Source: Halopseudomonas yangmingensis (GTDB lineage Bacteria; Pseudomonadota; Gammaproteobacteria; Pseudomonadales; Pseudomonadaceae). From it: DNA of 64,000 nt. Positions within the stretch are counted from its first letter, which is position 1, and every line of letters begins with the position of its first letter. A program made the position numbers and the translations under genes. The stretch lies in contig NZ_FOUI01000001.1 of the NCBI RefSeq assembly GCF_900114825.1, positions 310,001 through 374,000 on the forward strand, in the 5' to 3' direction. Below, one piece after another: positions 30,512-38,207 of the stretch. The notes beneath the pieces are model-generated. The model searched no databases. It was not told where the DNA came from and saw only the letters and a program-made list of their open reading frames with translations.

Positions 30512-30813
30512 CTGACACTGTCAAATGTCAGTCCCAGAATGTGTACCCCGGGGCCCTGTGACTGGCAGCGAACTACCTTGCCCCGGGCATTCAGCCCCTG
30601 ATGTTGGGGGGTGGGCGAAGGTATTTGCAGTTCTACCTCGGTACCCAGTTCCAGTGGTTTGGCTGATTGCAGTTGGGCGCCGGTGCTGGAGAGGTCCTGA
30701 CAGACCACAGCCAGACGCTCACCGCCATCCGACACCTGCAGATAGGCCTGGGTGTCAATCTGCATGCGAATGAAATTGCGTTTTTCATTGTATTGCTGGT
30801 CGTGAAAACTCAT
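30508..30813 (-). CDS. PilZ domain c-di-GMP-binding protein
   Basis: The 101-residue protein is a single PilZ domain. The c-di-GMP-binding motifs are visible: RNFIR (RxxxR) near residue 12 and DLSSTG (DxSxxG) near residue 40. The start at 30813 has GGAG 5 bases upstream; the longer upstream frame is not supported. It matches PA2799 in position, between mlaA and rssB. A binding role is well supported by motifs; its output partner is unknown. It ends with TAG, overlapping the mlaA stop. Confidence 0.88.
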   Translation of the reverse strand: MSFHDQQYNEKRNFIRMQIDTQAYLQVSDGGERLAVVCQDLSSTGAQLQSAKPLELGTEVELQIPSPTPQHQGLNARGKVVRCQSQGPGVHILGLTFDSVS

Positions 30814-30996
30814 GGTAACTCCGCCCGGCTGATGGTTGCTCTGACATCCTATAACCCGTTGTCCGGGCACACAACCTGTCGGCTTTGGCAAGGTTGCTAC
30901 CCGCTGCATATGGGAGTAGTGTTTGCCCCTTGAAAGTGTCAGGTATTCCTGCACCCACGATTTCTATAGCCCGTCCCGGTGTTCGGGCACTGATCC

Positions 30997-32196
30997 ATGG
31001 AATCTATGCAGCTGTCAGGCTCCACATTGCTGGTGATCGTCGATGATGCCGATGTGCGTTGTCCCCTTGCCACCGCGCTGGAAAGTGAAGGATACCAGGT
31101 GCTTCAGTGCGCTCAGTCCGAGCGTGCTTTGCAGCTGTTTGCCGAGTGTCGTCCGGAACTGGTTATCTGCGACCTTCATCCGACCGCTATGCCGGGGGTG
31201 GATTTACTTCGTCAACTCAGCGAGACGGACGCTCAGATTCCCCTGCTGGTGCTGACAGACTCCGAACACATGCCGGATGCCGTCGAGGCATTGCGTGCCG
31301 GCGCCAGTGATTACCTGCTCAAGCCTCTGCATGACATGGTGGTGCTCAGTCATGCCGTGCGTCGCTGCCTTGACCGTTATGCTCTGCACCGCGAGAACCA
31401 GCGCATCCGTGAGCGCCTGGAGCAGGTCAATGGCGAGTTGCAGAATCACCTCAAGGCCTTGCGCGACGACCAGGCTGCCGGTCACCAGGTGCAGTTGAAC
31501 ATGCTGCCGCCATCACCCTGGCAGACGGGCACCCTGTGCTTTCGTCAACGGGTAATTCCTTCCTTGTACCTGTCCGGCGACTTTGTTGACTATTTCAGGG
31601 TGTCCGAGAGCCAGGTAGCCTTCTATCTGGCGGATGTGTCCGGGCATGGGGTGGCTTCGGCTTTCGTTACCGTGTTGCTGAAGTTCATGACCACCCGCCT
31701 GCTTTACGAACAGCGCCGTGACGGTAGCAGTGGACCCTTGGAGTTCAAGCCTTCCGAGGTGCTTGGGCATGTCAATCGAAGTCTGATCAACTGTCGGCTG
31801 GGCAAGCATGTAACCATCCTTGGCGGTGTAATCGATGAGGCAGAGTCGACACTGACCTACAGTATTGCCGGTCACCTGCCCTTGCCGCTGTTATTGAGTG
31901 GTGGCAAGGCTGAGTATTTGCAGGGGCGAGGTCAGCCGGTTGGCCTGTTCGAGCAGGCGACTTACGAGGATAGGCAGATTTCCTTGCCTGAGGATTTTTC
32001 ATTGGTGTTCTGTTCGGACGGCGTGCTGGAATGTTTGCCGGGGTCTACGCTTAAGGAGCGGGAAGCACGTTTGCCACAGCTGGTCGAGCAGGCTGCTGGT
32101 GACTTGGATTCCCTGTTGGCGTTGCTTGGGCTGGCGGAGGAGGCTGCTCTGCCGGATGATTTATCCGTTTTGTGTGTCAGCAGGAACCTGCAATGA
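30997..32196 (+). CDS. rssB: RssB-like response regulator with PP2C/SpoIIE phosphatase domain
   Basis: The 399-residue protein has a receiver domain (about 10-120) with the phospho-acceptor Asp in LVICDLHP, a coiled linker (about 125-165) and a PPM-type phosphatase domain (about 180-399). The metal-binding aspartates appear in SGDFVDYF, LADVSGHG, FCSDGVLE and LPDDLSVL, so the domain looks catalytically intact, unlike the degenerate domain of E. coli RssB. It matches P. aeruginosa PA2798 and its neighbours. Together with the downstream STAS protein it forms a phosphatase/antagonist switch thought to control RpoS-type output. The ATG overlap with rssC implies joint translation. Confidence 0.9.
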   Translation: MESMQLSGSTLLVIVDDADVRCPLATALESEGYQVLQCAQSERALQLFAECRPELVICDLHPTAMPGVDLLRQLSETDAQIPLLVLTDSEHMPDAVEALRAGASDYLLKPLHDMVVLSHAVRRCLDRYALHRENQRIRERLEQVNGELQNHLKALRDDQAAGHQVQLNMLPPSPWQTGTLCFRQRVIPSLYLSGDFVDYFRVSESQVAFYLADVSGHGVASAFVTVLLKFMTTRLLYEQRRDGSSGPLEFKPSEVLGHVNRSLINCRLGKHVTILGGVIDEAESTLTYSIAGHLPLPLLLSGGKAEYLQGRGQPVGLFEQATYEDRQISLPEDFSLVFCSDGVLECLPGSTLKEREARLPQLVEQAAGDLDSLLALLGLAEEAALPDDLSVLCVSRNLQ

Positions 32197-32681
32197 TGAC
32201 GACCGGCAGGATTCAGTTTGCCGAATCCGAAGGTACCTTTGTTCTCAAGTTCATCGGTGATGTGCGCCTGACCCTGTGCGCCGCACTGGATGCCTATATC
32301 GAGCGTATTTTCAGTGCGCTGGATTTTCGCGCCATAGTGATAGACCTGACAGAAACGCAGGCCATCGACAGTACCTCACTGGGTTTGCTGGCCAAACTCT
32401 CGTTACTGTCGCAAAAGAAGGTTGGTTTTCTGCCGACCCTGGTGTCAGACAACGAGGACATGAACCGCCTGCTGTTGAGCATGGGGTTTGATCAGGTGTT
32501 CAACATGCTGCCGACCTGTCTGGAGCCGACAGCGCCCTTGCAGGATCTGCCACCACAACAGCTCTCGGAAGAGCTGGTGCGCGACAAGGTGCTCGAGGCC
32601 CATCGCATTCTGATGGGCCTGAATGACAGCAATCGCGAGGCGTTTTGTGATCTGGTCAATGCCCTCGAATCAGGCTGCTGA
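32193..32681 (+). CDS. rssC: STAS-domain anti-sigma-factor antagonist-like protein (RssC-like)
   Basis: The 162-residue protein has a STAS domain (about 1-105) with the conserved phosphorylatable serine region [11 protein letters not shown], then a C-terminal helical tail. The ATG at 32193 overlaps the rssB stop and has AGGAA 6 bases upstream; a second ATG follows immediately. It corresponds to PA2797. By family logic, RssB would dephosphorylate the serine and alter partner binding. The 3' end overlaps the convergent tal gene by 12 bases. No kinase/anti-sigma partner gene is in the window. Confidence 0.86.
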   Translation: MMTTGRIQFAESEGTFVLKFIGDVRLTLCAALDAYIERIFSALDFRAIVIDLTETQAIDSTSLGLLAKLSLLSQKKVGFLPTLVSDNEDMNRLLLSMGFDQVFNMLPTCLEPTAPLQDLPPQQLSEELVRDKVLEAHRILMGLNDSNREAFCDLVNALESGC

Positions 32682-33623
32682 ACTGGCGCGCATGCGGGCG
32701 GCCAACAACTGCTCGAGTTTCTGCTGATCCACGGCAAAGGCCCGAATCCCCTCGGCCAGCTTTTCGGTGGCCATGGCGTCATCGTTGTGCTGCCAGCGGA
32801 AGGCCTGTTCATCCAGTACCTCGCGAGAATCTACCTCGCCAAGCAGGCCACTGGAGCGCTGCACGTGTCCCGCTTCGGCAGCCAGTTGCTGCAGCAGCGC
32901 CGGGCTGATGGTCAGGCGATCGCAGCCGGCGAGAGCCTCGATCTGGCCGATATTGCGAAAGCTCGCGCCCATCACCACGGTTTCATACAGATGTTGCTTG
33001 TAGTAACGGTAGATGCGCGCCACCGATTGCACGCCCGGGTCTTCCAGGCCCTGCCAGTCGCGGCCGTCGCGCTTGCAATACCAGTCGTAGATGCGTCCGA
33101 CAAAGGGTGAAATCAGGTGCACGCCGGCATCGGCGCAGGCGCGCGCCTGGGCAAAGGAGAACAACAGGGTCAGGTTGCACTGGATTTGCTCCCGCTCCAG
33201 CTCGGCGGCGGCCTGGATACCTTCCCAGGTGGCGGCAATCTTGATCAGTACGCGGTCGCGGGTGATGCCGGCACGCTCGTAGCCCTCGATCAGCTTGCGT
33301 GCCTTGTCCAGGGTGGCGGCACGGTCAAAGGACAGCCGTGCATCCACCTCGGTGGAGACCCGGCCCGGTACCAGGCGAATGATTTCACCCCCCAGCGCCA
33401 CGGCAAAATGGTCACAGGCATCGGTTAGCGGGTCATGGCTGCCACGGCTGGCGGCAATTGCCTGATCCAGCAGGTGCGTGTATTCCGCCTGTTCAGCGGC
33501 CTTCAGCAGCAGTGACGGATTGGTGGTGGCGTCCTGGGGTTGCAGGGTGCGGATGGCGTTGATGTCGCCGGTGTCGGCGACAATGGTGGTGAGTTGCCGG
33601 AGACTGTCGAGCTTGCTGGTCAT
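32670..33623 (-). CDS. tal: Transaldolase
   Basis: Transaldolase of the pentose phosphate pathway transfers a dihydroxyacetone unit from sedoheptulose-7-P to glyceraldehyde-3-P. With the start at 33623 ([10 protein letters not shown], as in P. aeruginosa Tal) the protein has 317 residues, class TalB. Motifs: [13 protein letters not shown] near residue 33, the Schiff-base Lys in [12 protein letters not shown] near residue 131, and [18 protein letters not shown] near residue 152. An alternative ATG lies 6 bases upstream. It matches PA2796 between rssC and dusA. Confidence 0.96.
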   Translation of the reverse strand: MTSKLDSLRQLTTIVADTGDINAIRTLQPQDATTNPSLLLKAAEQAEYTHLLDQAIAASRGSHDPLTDACDHFAVALGGEIIRLVPGRVSTEVDARLSFDRAATLDKARKLIEGYERAGITRDRVLIKIAATWEGIQAAAELEREQIQCNLTLLFSFAQARACADAGVHLISPFVGRIYDWYCKRDGRDWQGLEDPGVQSVARIYRYYKQHLYETVVMGASFRNIGQIEALAGCDRLTISPALLQQLAAEAGHVQRSSGLLGEVDSREVLDEQAFRWQHNDDAMATEKLAEGIRAFAVDQQKLEQLLAARMRASSAA

Positions 33624-33674
33624 GGACATTCCATCGAAGAGGTGATTGTCCCTGACCTTACCGCAGCGCTGGCG

Positions 33675-34694
33675 CTACTGGCAATCCTGCCCCAGTCGAC
33701 TGTGCATCTGCTCCAGCAGTTGGTCGTAGAGCTCCAGCGGATCATCACAATGGTGCACGGCGGTGCTCAGTTCGCGGCGGTAGTGACGGGCGCCGGGCAG
33801 GCCCTGGAACAGTCCAAGCATATGCCGGGTGACCTGATGCATGCGGCCACCCCCTTCAATGTGCCGGGCAATGTAGGGGCGCATTTTTTGCAAAACCTCG
33901 AAGCGTGAGGGGACTGGATGCATATCGCCATACAGGCGTGCATCGACCTCGGCCAGCAGCCAGGGGTTCTGGTAGGCCTCCCGGCCGAGCATCACGCCGT
34001 CCGCCCAGCCCAGCGCCGCGTCGATCTGCTCGAAGCTCTGCAGGCCGCCGTTAAGGATAATTTCCAGCTGCGGGAAGTCGCGCTTGAGTTGCTCAACCAC
34101 TGCATAGCGCAGCGGTGGCACCTCGCGGTTCTCCTTGGGTGACAGGCCCTCGAGGATCGCGATGCGTGCATGCACGATAAAACTGTCGCAGCCTGCCTCG
34201 TGGACCTGGCCGACAAAGTCGCACAGCCCGGCATAACTGTCGCGGCCATTGATACCGATGCGGTGCTTTACCGTAACCGGAATTGAGCAATGCTCGCGCA
34301 TCGCCCGCACAGAATCGGCGACCAGCTGCGGATGGGCCATCAGGCAGGCGCCGATCAGGTTGTTCTGCACCCGGTCGCTCGGGCAACCGACGTTCAGGTT
34401 GACCTCGGCATAGCCGGCCTGTTCGCACAGTGTGGCACACTGCGCCAGCGCCTGCGGGTCGCTGCCGCCGAGTTGCAGTGCTACCGGCTGTTCCTCCGCA
34501 CTATGAGCCAGAAAACGTTGGGCATCGCCGTGCAGCAGCGCGCCGGTGGTGATCATTTCGCTGTAGAGCAGGGCATGCCGGCTGATCTGGCGCAGGAAGA
34601 ACCGGCAGTGTCGGTCAGTCCAGTCAAGCATCGGCGCCACGCAGAAGCGGCGAGAGGGGCCGGGGCGGTGCAGTGTAGGTGGGTGCAGGCTCAT
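33675..34694 (-). CDS. dusA: tRNA-dihydrouridine synthase DusA
   Basis: DusA is an FMN enzyme that reduces uridines 20/20a in the tRNA D-loop. The 339-residue TIM barrel carries FCVAPMLDWTDRHCRFFLR at its N-terminus, LNVGCPSDRVQ with the catalytic Cys near residue 100, TVKHRIGIN near residue 141 and LNGGLQSFEQ near residue 217, all typical of DusA. The RNA-binding helical domain occupies the last ~90 residues. It is on the same strand as tal, 51 bases upstream of it, as in P. aeruginosa (PA2795-2796). Confidence 0.95.
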   Translation of the reverse strand: MSLHPPTLHRPGPSRRFCVAPMLDWTDRHCRFFLRQISRHALLYSEMITTGALLHGDAQRFLAHSAEEQPVALQLGGSDPQALAQCATLCEQAGYAEVNLNVGCPSDRVQNNLIGACLMAHPQLVADSVRAMREHCSIPVTVKHRIGINGRDSYAGLCDFVGQVHEAGCDSFIVHARIAILEGLSPKENREVPPLRYAVVEQLKRDFPQLEIILNGGLQSFEQIDAALGWADGVMLGREAYQNPWLLAEVDARLYGDMHPVPSRFEVLQKMRPYIARHIEGGGRMHQVTRHMLGLFQGLPGARHYRRELSTAVHHCDDPLELYDQLLEQMHSRLGQDCQ

Positions 34695-34816
34695 GCGTCA
34701 GGCTGTCGGCAGGGGAAGGCGCAAGATTCTAGCAGAAAAGTGCCGGCTGCCCGAGGCGGCCGGCGACATCTTGTCACAGCAGGATTCAGATCAACTGCGT
34801 CAGGGGCGGGTATCTA

Positions 34817-34822
34817 TATAAT
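34817..34822 (+). promoter_or_regulatory. Perfect -10 element upstream of ccmI
   Basis: TATAAT at 34817-34822 lies 86 bases before the ccmI start, in the dusA/ccmI divergent gap. No good -35 is seen 16-18 bases upstream, so an activator might be needed. Low certainty. Confidence 0.35.
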
Positions 34823-34908
34823 CAGACGGGTTCAGGTCGGCAGTGCATTGGATGCAGCTGGCAAACATGCCGTTCAGCAATGGCTGGCGGTCGGCAGAGG
34901 TAAGGCGA

Positions 34909-36108
34909 ATGACACAATTTTGGGTATTGACCGGGGTGCTGGTATTGCTCGGCATGCTGGTGGTGGTGTGGCCGCTGTGGAAAGTGCAGAGACAGCGGAC
35001 TGTGGACCGTAGTGCGCTCAACGTGGCGCTTTATGAGGAGCGGATGCTCGAGTTGCATGAGCAACAAACGGCTGGTCATCTGGATGAGGCGGAGGTGCAG
35101 GCGATTGCCGGTGAAGCGTCGCGGCTGTTGCTGGAGGACGTTGAGGACCAGCACACGACTCGACAACGCGCACGCTGGGTGCCTGCCGCCTTGTTGCTGG
35201 TGGCTCTGGTCATGCCGCTGGCCGTAGTCAAGTTGTACCTGAACTGGGGCGAGCCGGTTGGGGTGGCTCTTTATCTGGAAATGCAGAATGAGCCGGAGTC
35301 CGGCACGCCACAGCAGGCTATTTCTCGCATGGAGCGGATATTGGTGCTGCAGCCGGATAACGGTGAGGTCTGGTTTATGCTGGGTCAGGCCTATCTGGCC
35401 AATGACCAGGCCCATGAATCGGTGATTGCGCTGGAAAAGGCGCTGGATCTGATTGGCGAGCATGCGCAGGTTCTGGCGGCGTTGTCGCAATCACGCTTTG
35501 TCGCGGCGGATTACCAGTTTGACGATATCGGTGTGGCCATGCTGGAACGGGCATTGGAGCTGCAGCCTGATGAAACCTCTGCACTCAGTTTGCTTGGCGT
35601 GGCGGCTTTCGAGCAAGGTGACTACGATGCGGCAATTCGCCGTTGGCAGGCGTTGATGGAACTGTTGGAGCCCGGTAGTGCAGAAGCCGGCGAGGTTCGC
35701 CTGGGCATTGACCGGGCCCGCCAACTGCTGGTGCAGTCGCAAACCGCGGGCCTCGGCGATGAACCGGTGATTCGCTTGCGGGTAGAGCTGGACGCGTCAT
35801 TGCAAGCACAGCTTGGTCCTGACTCGTCGGTATTCGTATTTGCCCGCGAAGCGGCTGACGGTGATGCCAGACCGCGGCTACTGCTGGCACGCAGGCTTGA
35901 TCCGCATAATCTGCCATCAGACATCGAGATGGATCTGACTGACGCCATGCAGCCGGATATTGAGTTGTATACCGGCCAACGACTGGAGCTGGTGGCGAGA
36001 CTGGCACCGGCTGGCAATGTGATGGCTGGTACTCACGAGGGGGCTATCGATGATGTGCTGGTGGGTGCCTTGCAGCCGGTGACGCTGGTTATTGATAGGG
36101 CGCTTTAA
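34909..36108 (+). CDS. ccmI: Cytochrome c biogenesis protein CcmI
   Basis: CcmI is the chaperone that binds apocytochrome c for the System I heme lyase. The 399-residue protein has a first membrane helix (about 5-24), a cytoplasmic loop rich in Arg/Glu (about 25-90, ALYEERMLELHEQQTAGHLDE), and a second helix near 97-117. TPR repeats follow (about 150-280, LGQAYLANDQAHESVIALEKAL) and then a C-terminal beta domain (about 295-399). This is the full CcmI architecture. The start at 34909 follows GAGG/AAGG. It stands alone here, apart from any ccmABCDEFGH genes, but faces the nir cytochrome operon, whose products need c-type heme attachment. Confidence 0.88.
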   Translation: MTQFWVLTGVLVLLGMLVVVWPLWKVQRQRTVDRSALNVALYEERMLELHEQQTAGHLDEAEVQAIAGEASRLLLEDVEDQHTTRQRARWVPAALLLVALVMPLAVVKLYLNWGEPVGVALYLEMQNEPESGTPQQAISRMERILVLQPDNGEVWFMLGQAYLANDQAHESVIALEKALDLIGEHAQVLAALSQSRFVAADYQFDDIGVAMLERALELQPDETSALSLLGVAAFEQGDYDAAIRRWQALMELLEPGSAEAGEVRLGIDRARQLLVQSQTAGLGDEPVIRLRVELDASLQAQLGPDSSVFVFAREAADGDARPRLLLARRLDPHNLPSDIEMDLTDAMQPDIELYTGQRLELVARLAPAGNVMAGTHEGAIDDVLVGALQPVTLVIDRAL

Positions 36109-36117
36109 GATATCGTG

Positions 36118-36157
36118 GCCAACAAAAAGCCCGCACATGTGCGGGCTTTTTGTTGGC
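36118..36157. terminator. Bidirectional terminator: 40-bp perfect palindrome
   Basis: Bases 36118-36157 form a perfect palindrome centred at 36137/36138. The GC core (GCCCGCAC/GTGCGGGC) is flanked by five A on one side and five T on the other, so it works as an intrinsic terminator for ccmI on the plus strand and for the nir operon on the minus strand. Confidence 0.92.
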
Positions 36158-36166
36158 GCGGGTAGA

Positions 36167-37045
36167 TCAGAACTTCTTGGCAGTGATGTCGCCGTCAGCA
36201 TCGATACCCAGCTTGTAGCCCAGGGATACGTGGTGGAAGCGACCTTCGGTGTGCTCGTTGTGGATTGCAAAGCCGACGTTGTATGCCTTGCCGGCTTCCA
36301 GCGCGATATCAGCTTCGCCGCCAGCCAGCGGACGCTGGATAACGACTGACCAGGTATCGCCATCCTGCGAGCCGCTGGCAACAACAGTGTCGCTGGCTTC
36401 CAGAACGCGCTGATCGGCAACATGACCGGCGTATCCGCCATTGCTACCGCTACGCCATTGCACCAGATCGTAGAACACCCCTGCTGCAACCGATCCGTCC
36501 TTGACGTATTTGGTCTTGCCGGCATCACCTTCGGGCATGGTGCGCGAATCAGCGTGGCAGCTGGCCCAGCAGCCACTTTGGTCAGCTGTCTCAACTTTGC
36601 CGGCATCCAGCATGAAAGCCAGCTTTACCGGGTTCTCAGCATCTGCCTTGTCGCCACCGGCAGCTGCCGGCTGGGTCCAGCTGAAGCGCATGTACAGGTT
36701 GCTGCCATCGTGGGCCGCTTGGACGTTCAGCGGGATGGAGCCCGGGCGTCCAGCTAATGGATCCGGCTCAAGGGTTTCCCCTGAGGCAATCTTGGCACCC
36801 ATCTCGGCCACTTCCTGGCCATGGCAGTCGATACAGGTATCACCCTGGGCAAAGGGGCGGGCACCGCCATGACGGGCGCGATCGATACGGATCTTGCCGG
36901 TAATCCACTCCATCGGGGAAATGCCCGGGAAGAACAGGGTGATTTCCTTGGCTTCGATGGCGCTCCAGTCAGCAGGTTCGGCAACGGCAACACCCTGGCT
37001 CAGGCCAAGGGTGACGCCGATAATCGCGGCAGTGAGTTTCTTCAT
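36167..37045 (-). CDS. nirB: Diheme cytochrome c-552, NirB-like (ethylbenzene dehydrogenase-type fold)
   Basis: The 292-residue periplasmic protein has a signal peptide ending near residue 22 (VAVAEP). Heme sites are CIDCH (71-75) and an unusual CWASCH (159-164), which is a CX3CH motif. The rest is beta-rich, like the heme-binding domain of c-552/ethylbenzene dehydrogenase gamma-subunit proteins. Its place as last gene of a nirS-nirM-nirT operon matches the cytochrome c-552 gene nirB of P. stutzeri, an electron carrier of nitrite respiration. This nirB is not the NADH nitrite reductase of the same name. The assignment rests on context and two heme motifs; a different diheme cytochrome is possible. 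Confidence 0.7.
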   Translation of the reverse strand: MKKLTAAIIGVTLGLSQGVAVAEPADWSAIEAKEITLFFPGISPMEWITGKIRIDRARHGGARPFAQGDTCIDCHGQEVAEMGAKIASGETLEPDPLAGRPGSIPLNVQAAHDGSNLYMRFSWTQPAAAGGDKADAENPVKLAFMLDAGKVETADQSGCWASCHADSRTMPEGDAGKTKYVKDGSVAAGVFYDLVQWRSGSNGGYAGHVADQRVLEASDTVVASGSQDGDTWSVVIQRPLAGGEADIALEAGKAYNVGFAIHNEHTEGRFHHVSLGYKLGIDADGDITAKKF

Positions 37046-37096
37046 GGGTTCTTCTCCTCGGCTGATTGTCAGTTCGCAGTTTTTGGTTGCGATATG

Positions 37097-37699
37097 TCAA
37101 TCCAGATAATCATCATCGGTCATGTCATCGGGCAGCTGGTGGGCAATACCCTGGTGGCACTGGATGCAGGTCATGCCATCAGCCACGGCGCGTTCATGCA
37201 TGCGCTTGGCGCGTGGTGACTGCACTTCCTTGTCCATGCTGACAAAGTCATGGCAGTTGCGGCATTCCAGCGAGTCGTTCTTCATCATCCGGTTCCACTC
37301 GCGACGTGCCAGGGTCAGACGCTTGGCCTCGAATTTTTCCGGCGTGTTGATGGTGCCGGTAATCTTGCCCCAGACCTCGCGTGAAGCCTGGATCTTGCGA
37401 ATCATCTTCGGACCCCAGGCCTGCGGAACGTGACAGTCCGAGCAGACCGCGCGTACGCCGGTACGGTTGGAGTAGTGGATGGTGTGCTGGTATTCCTTAT
37501 AGACGTTATTCTCCATTTCGTGACAGGAAATGCAGAATTTTTCAGTATTGGTCCATTCCATCACGGTATTGAAACCGCCCCAGAAAATGATGCCGGCAGC
37601 AAAGCCGACGATCAGCAGAGAACCCAGGGAAAATTTCGAAGTGGGGCTTCGAAGCAGTTTCAGCAGACCCTTGATACGGGAGGTTCGCTGGTCACTCAT
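37097..37699 (-). CDS. nirT: Tetraheme membrane cytochrome NirT (NapC/NirT family)
   Basis: The 200-residue protein has an N-terminal membrane anchor (about 25-45) and four CxxCH heme sites at 56-60 (CISCH), 86-90 (CSDCH), 146-150 (CRNCH) and 178-182 (CIQCH). This is the NapC/NirT quinol dehydrogenase plan; it passes electrons from the quinol pool to periplasmic reductases. The start at 37699 follows GAGGA by 6 bases. Its place between nirM and the c-552 gene, below nirS, supports NirT over NapC. Length equals the ~200 residues of P. stutzeri NirT. Confidence 0.92.
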   Translation of the reverse strand: MSDQRTSRIKGLLKLLRSPTSKFSLGSLLIVGFAAGIIFWGGFNTVMEWTNTEKFCISCHEMENNVYKEYQHTIHYSNRTGVRAVCSDCHVPQAWGPKMIRKIQASREVWGKITGTINTPEKFEAKRLTLARREWNRMMKNDSLECRNCHDFVSMDKEVQSPRAKRMHERAVADGMTCIQCHQGIAHQLPDDMTDDDYLD

Positions 37700-37778
37700 G
37701 GCATTCCTCACAAAGCTCGCTTGGAGCAGTTGGGTTGGTGCGGCAATGGTTCGGTGCCTTTGAAGGGCACTCTGTAAT

Positions 37779-38135
37779 TCAGTTCTGAACGGATGATTCG
37801 GTACTTCTCAGTGTCAGAATCCATTCGACCAGTTGGCGGATATCCTCTTCGGGGACCCGTCGATTGGCTGTCATGAACTCGTCACCCCAGTTGCCACCCC
37901 CGCCGTTGCGGACAATGGGTATCAGGCGCTCGAGTGCTTCGGGATCGTCCTGATAGCGTTCGCCGACATCGCGCCAGGCTGGACCACGTAGAGTGGTGTC
38001 CAGATCGTGGCAATTGAAACAGCCACGCTTCCAGGCCAGATCCACCATTTCCTGCTGGCGGCTGTCAGGCTCTGCGGCAAGTGGCGCGGCGATCAGTGAG
38101 ATTCCGAGCGCTGCCAGCCAATGTCTTCGTTGCAT
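37779..38135 (-). CDS. nirM: Cytochrome c-551-like electron donor (NirM type)
   Basis: The 118-residue protein has a signal peptide (cleavage near residue 21), one heme site CFNCH (39-43) and a class I cytochrome c fold. The region after the heme (GPAWRDVGERYQDDPEALERL and GNWGDEFM) aligns by eye with cytochrome c-551 NirM of P. aeruginosa (GPAYKDVAAKF, GVWG...M), including a Met suited as axial ligand. It follows nirS directly. c-551 donates electrons to cytochrome cd1. NirC, another small cytochrome of nir operons, is an alternative, but the c-551 features fit better. The ATG has AGGAGT 7 bases upstream. Confidence 0.78.
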   Translation of the reverse strand: MQRRHWLAALGISLIAAPLAAEPDSRQQEMVDLAWKRGCFNCHDLDTTLRGPAWRDVGERYQDDPEALERLIPIVRNGGGGNWGDEFMTANRRVPEEDIRQLVEWILTLRSTESSVQN

Positions 38136-38207
38136 GGGTGTGACTCCTGTCTGATTAGCCAACCGGTTCGGCCGGGCAGAGCCCGGCCGAACTGTGGCCC
38201 TGATGGA

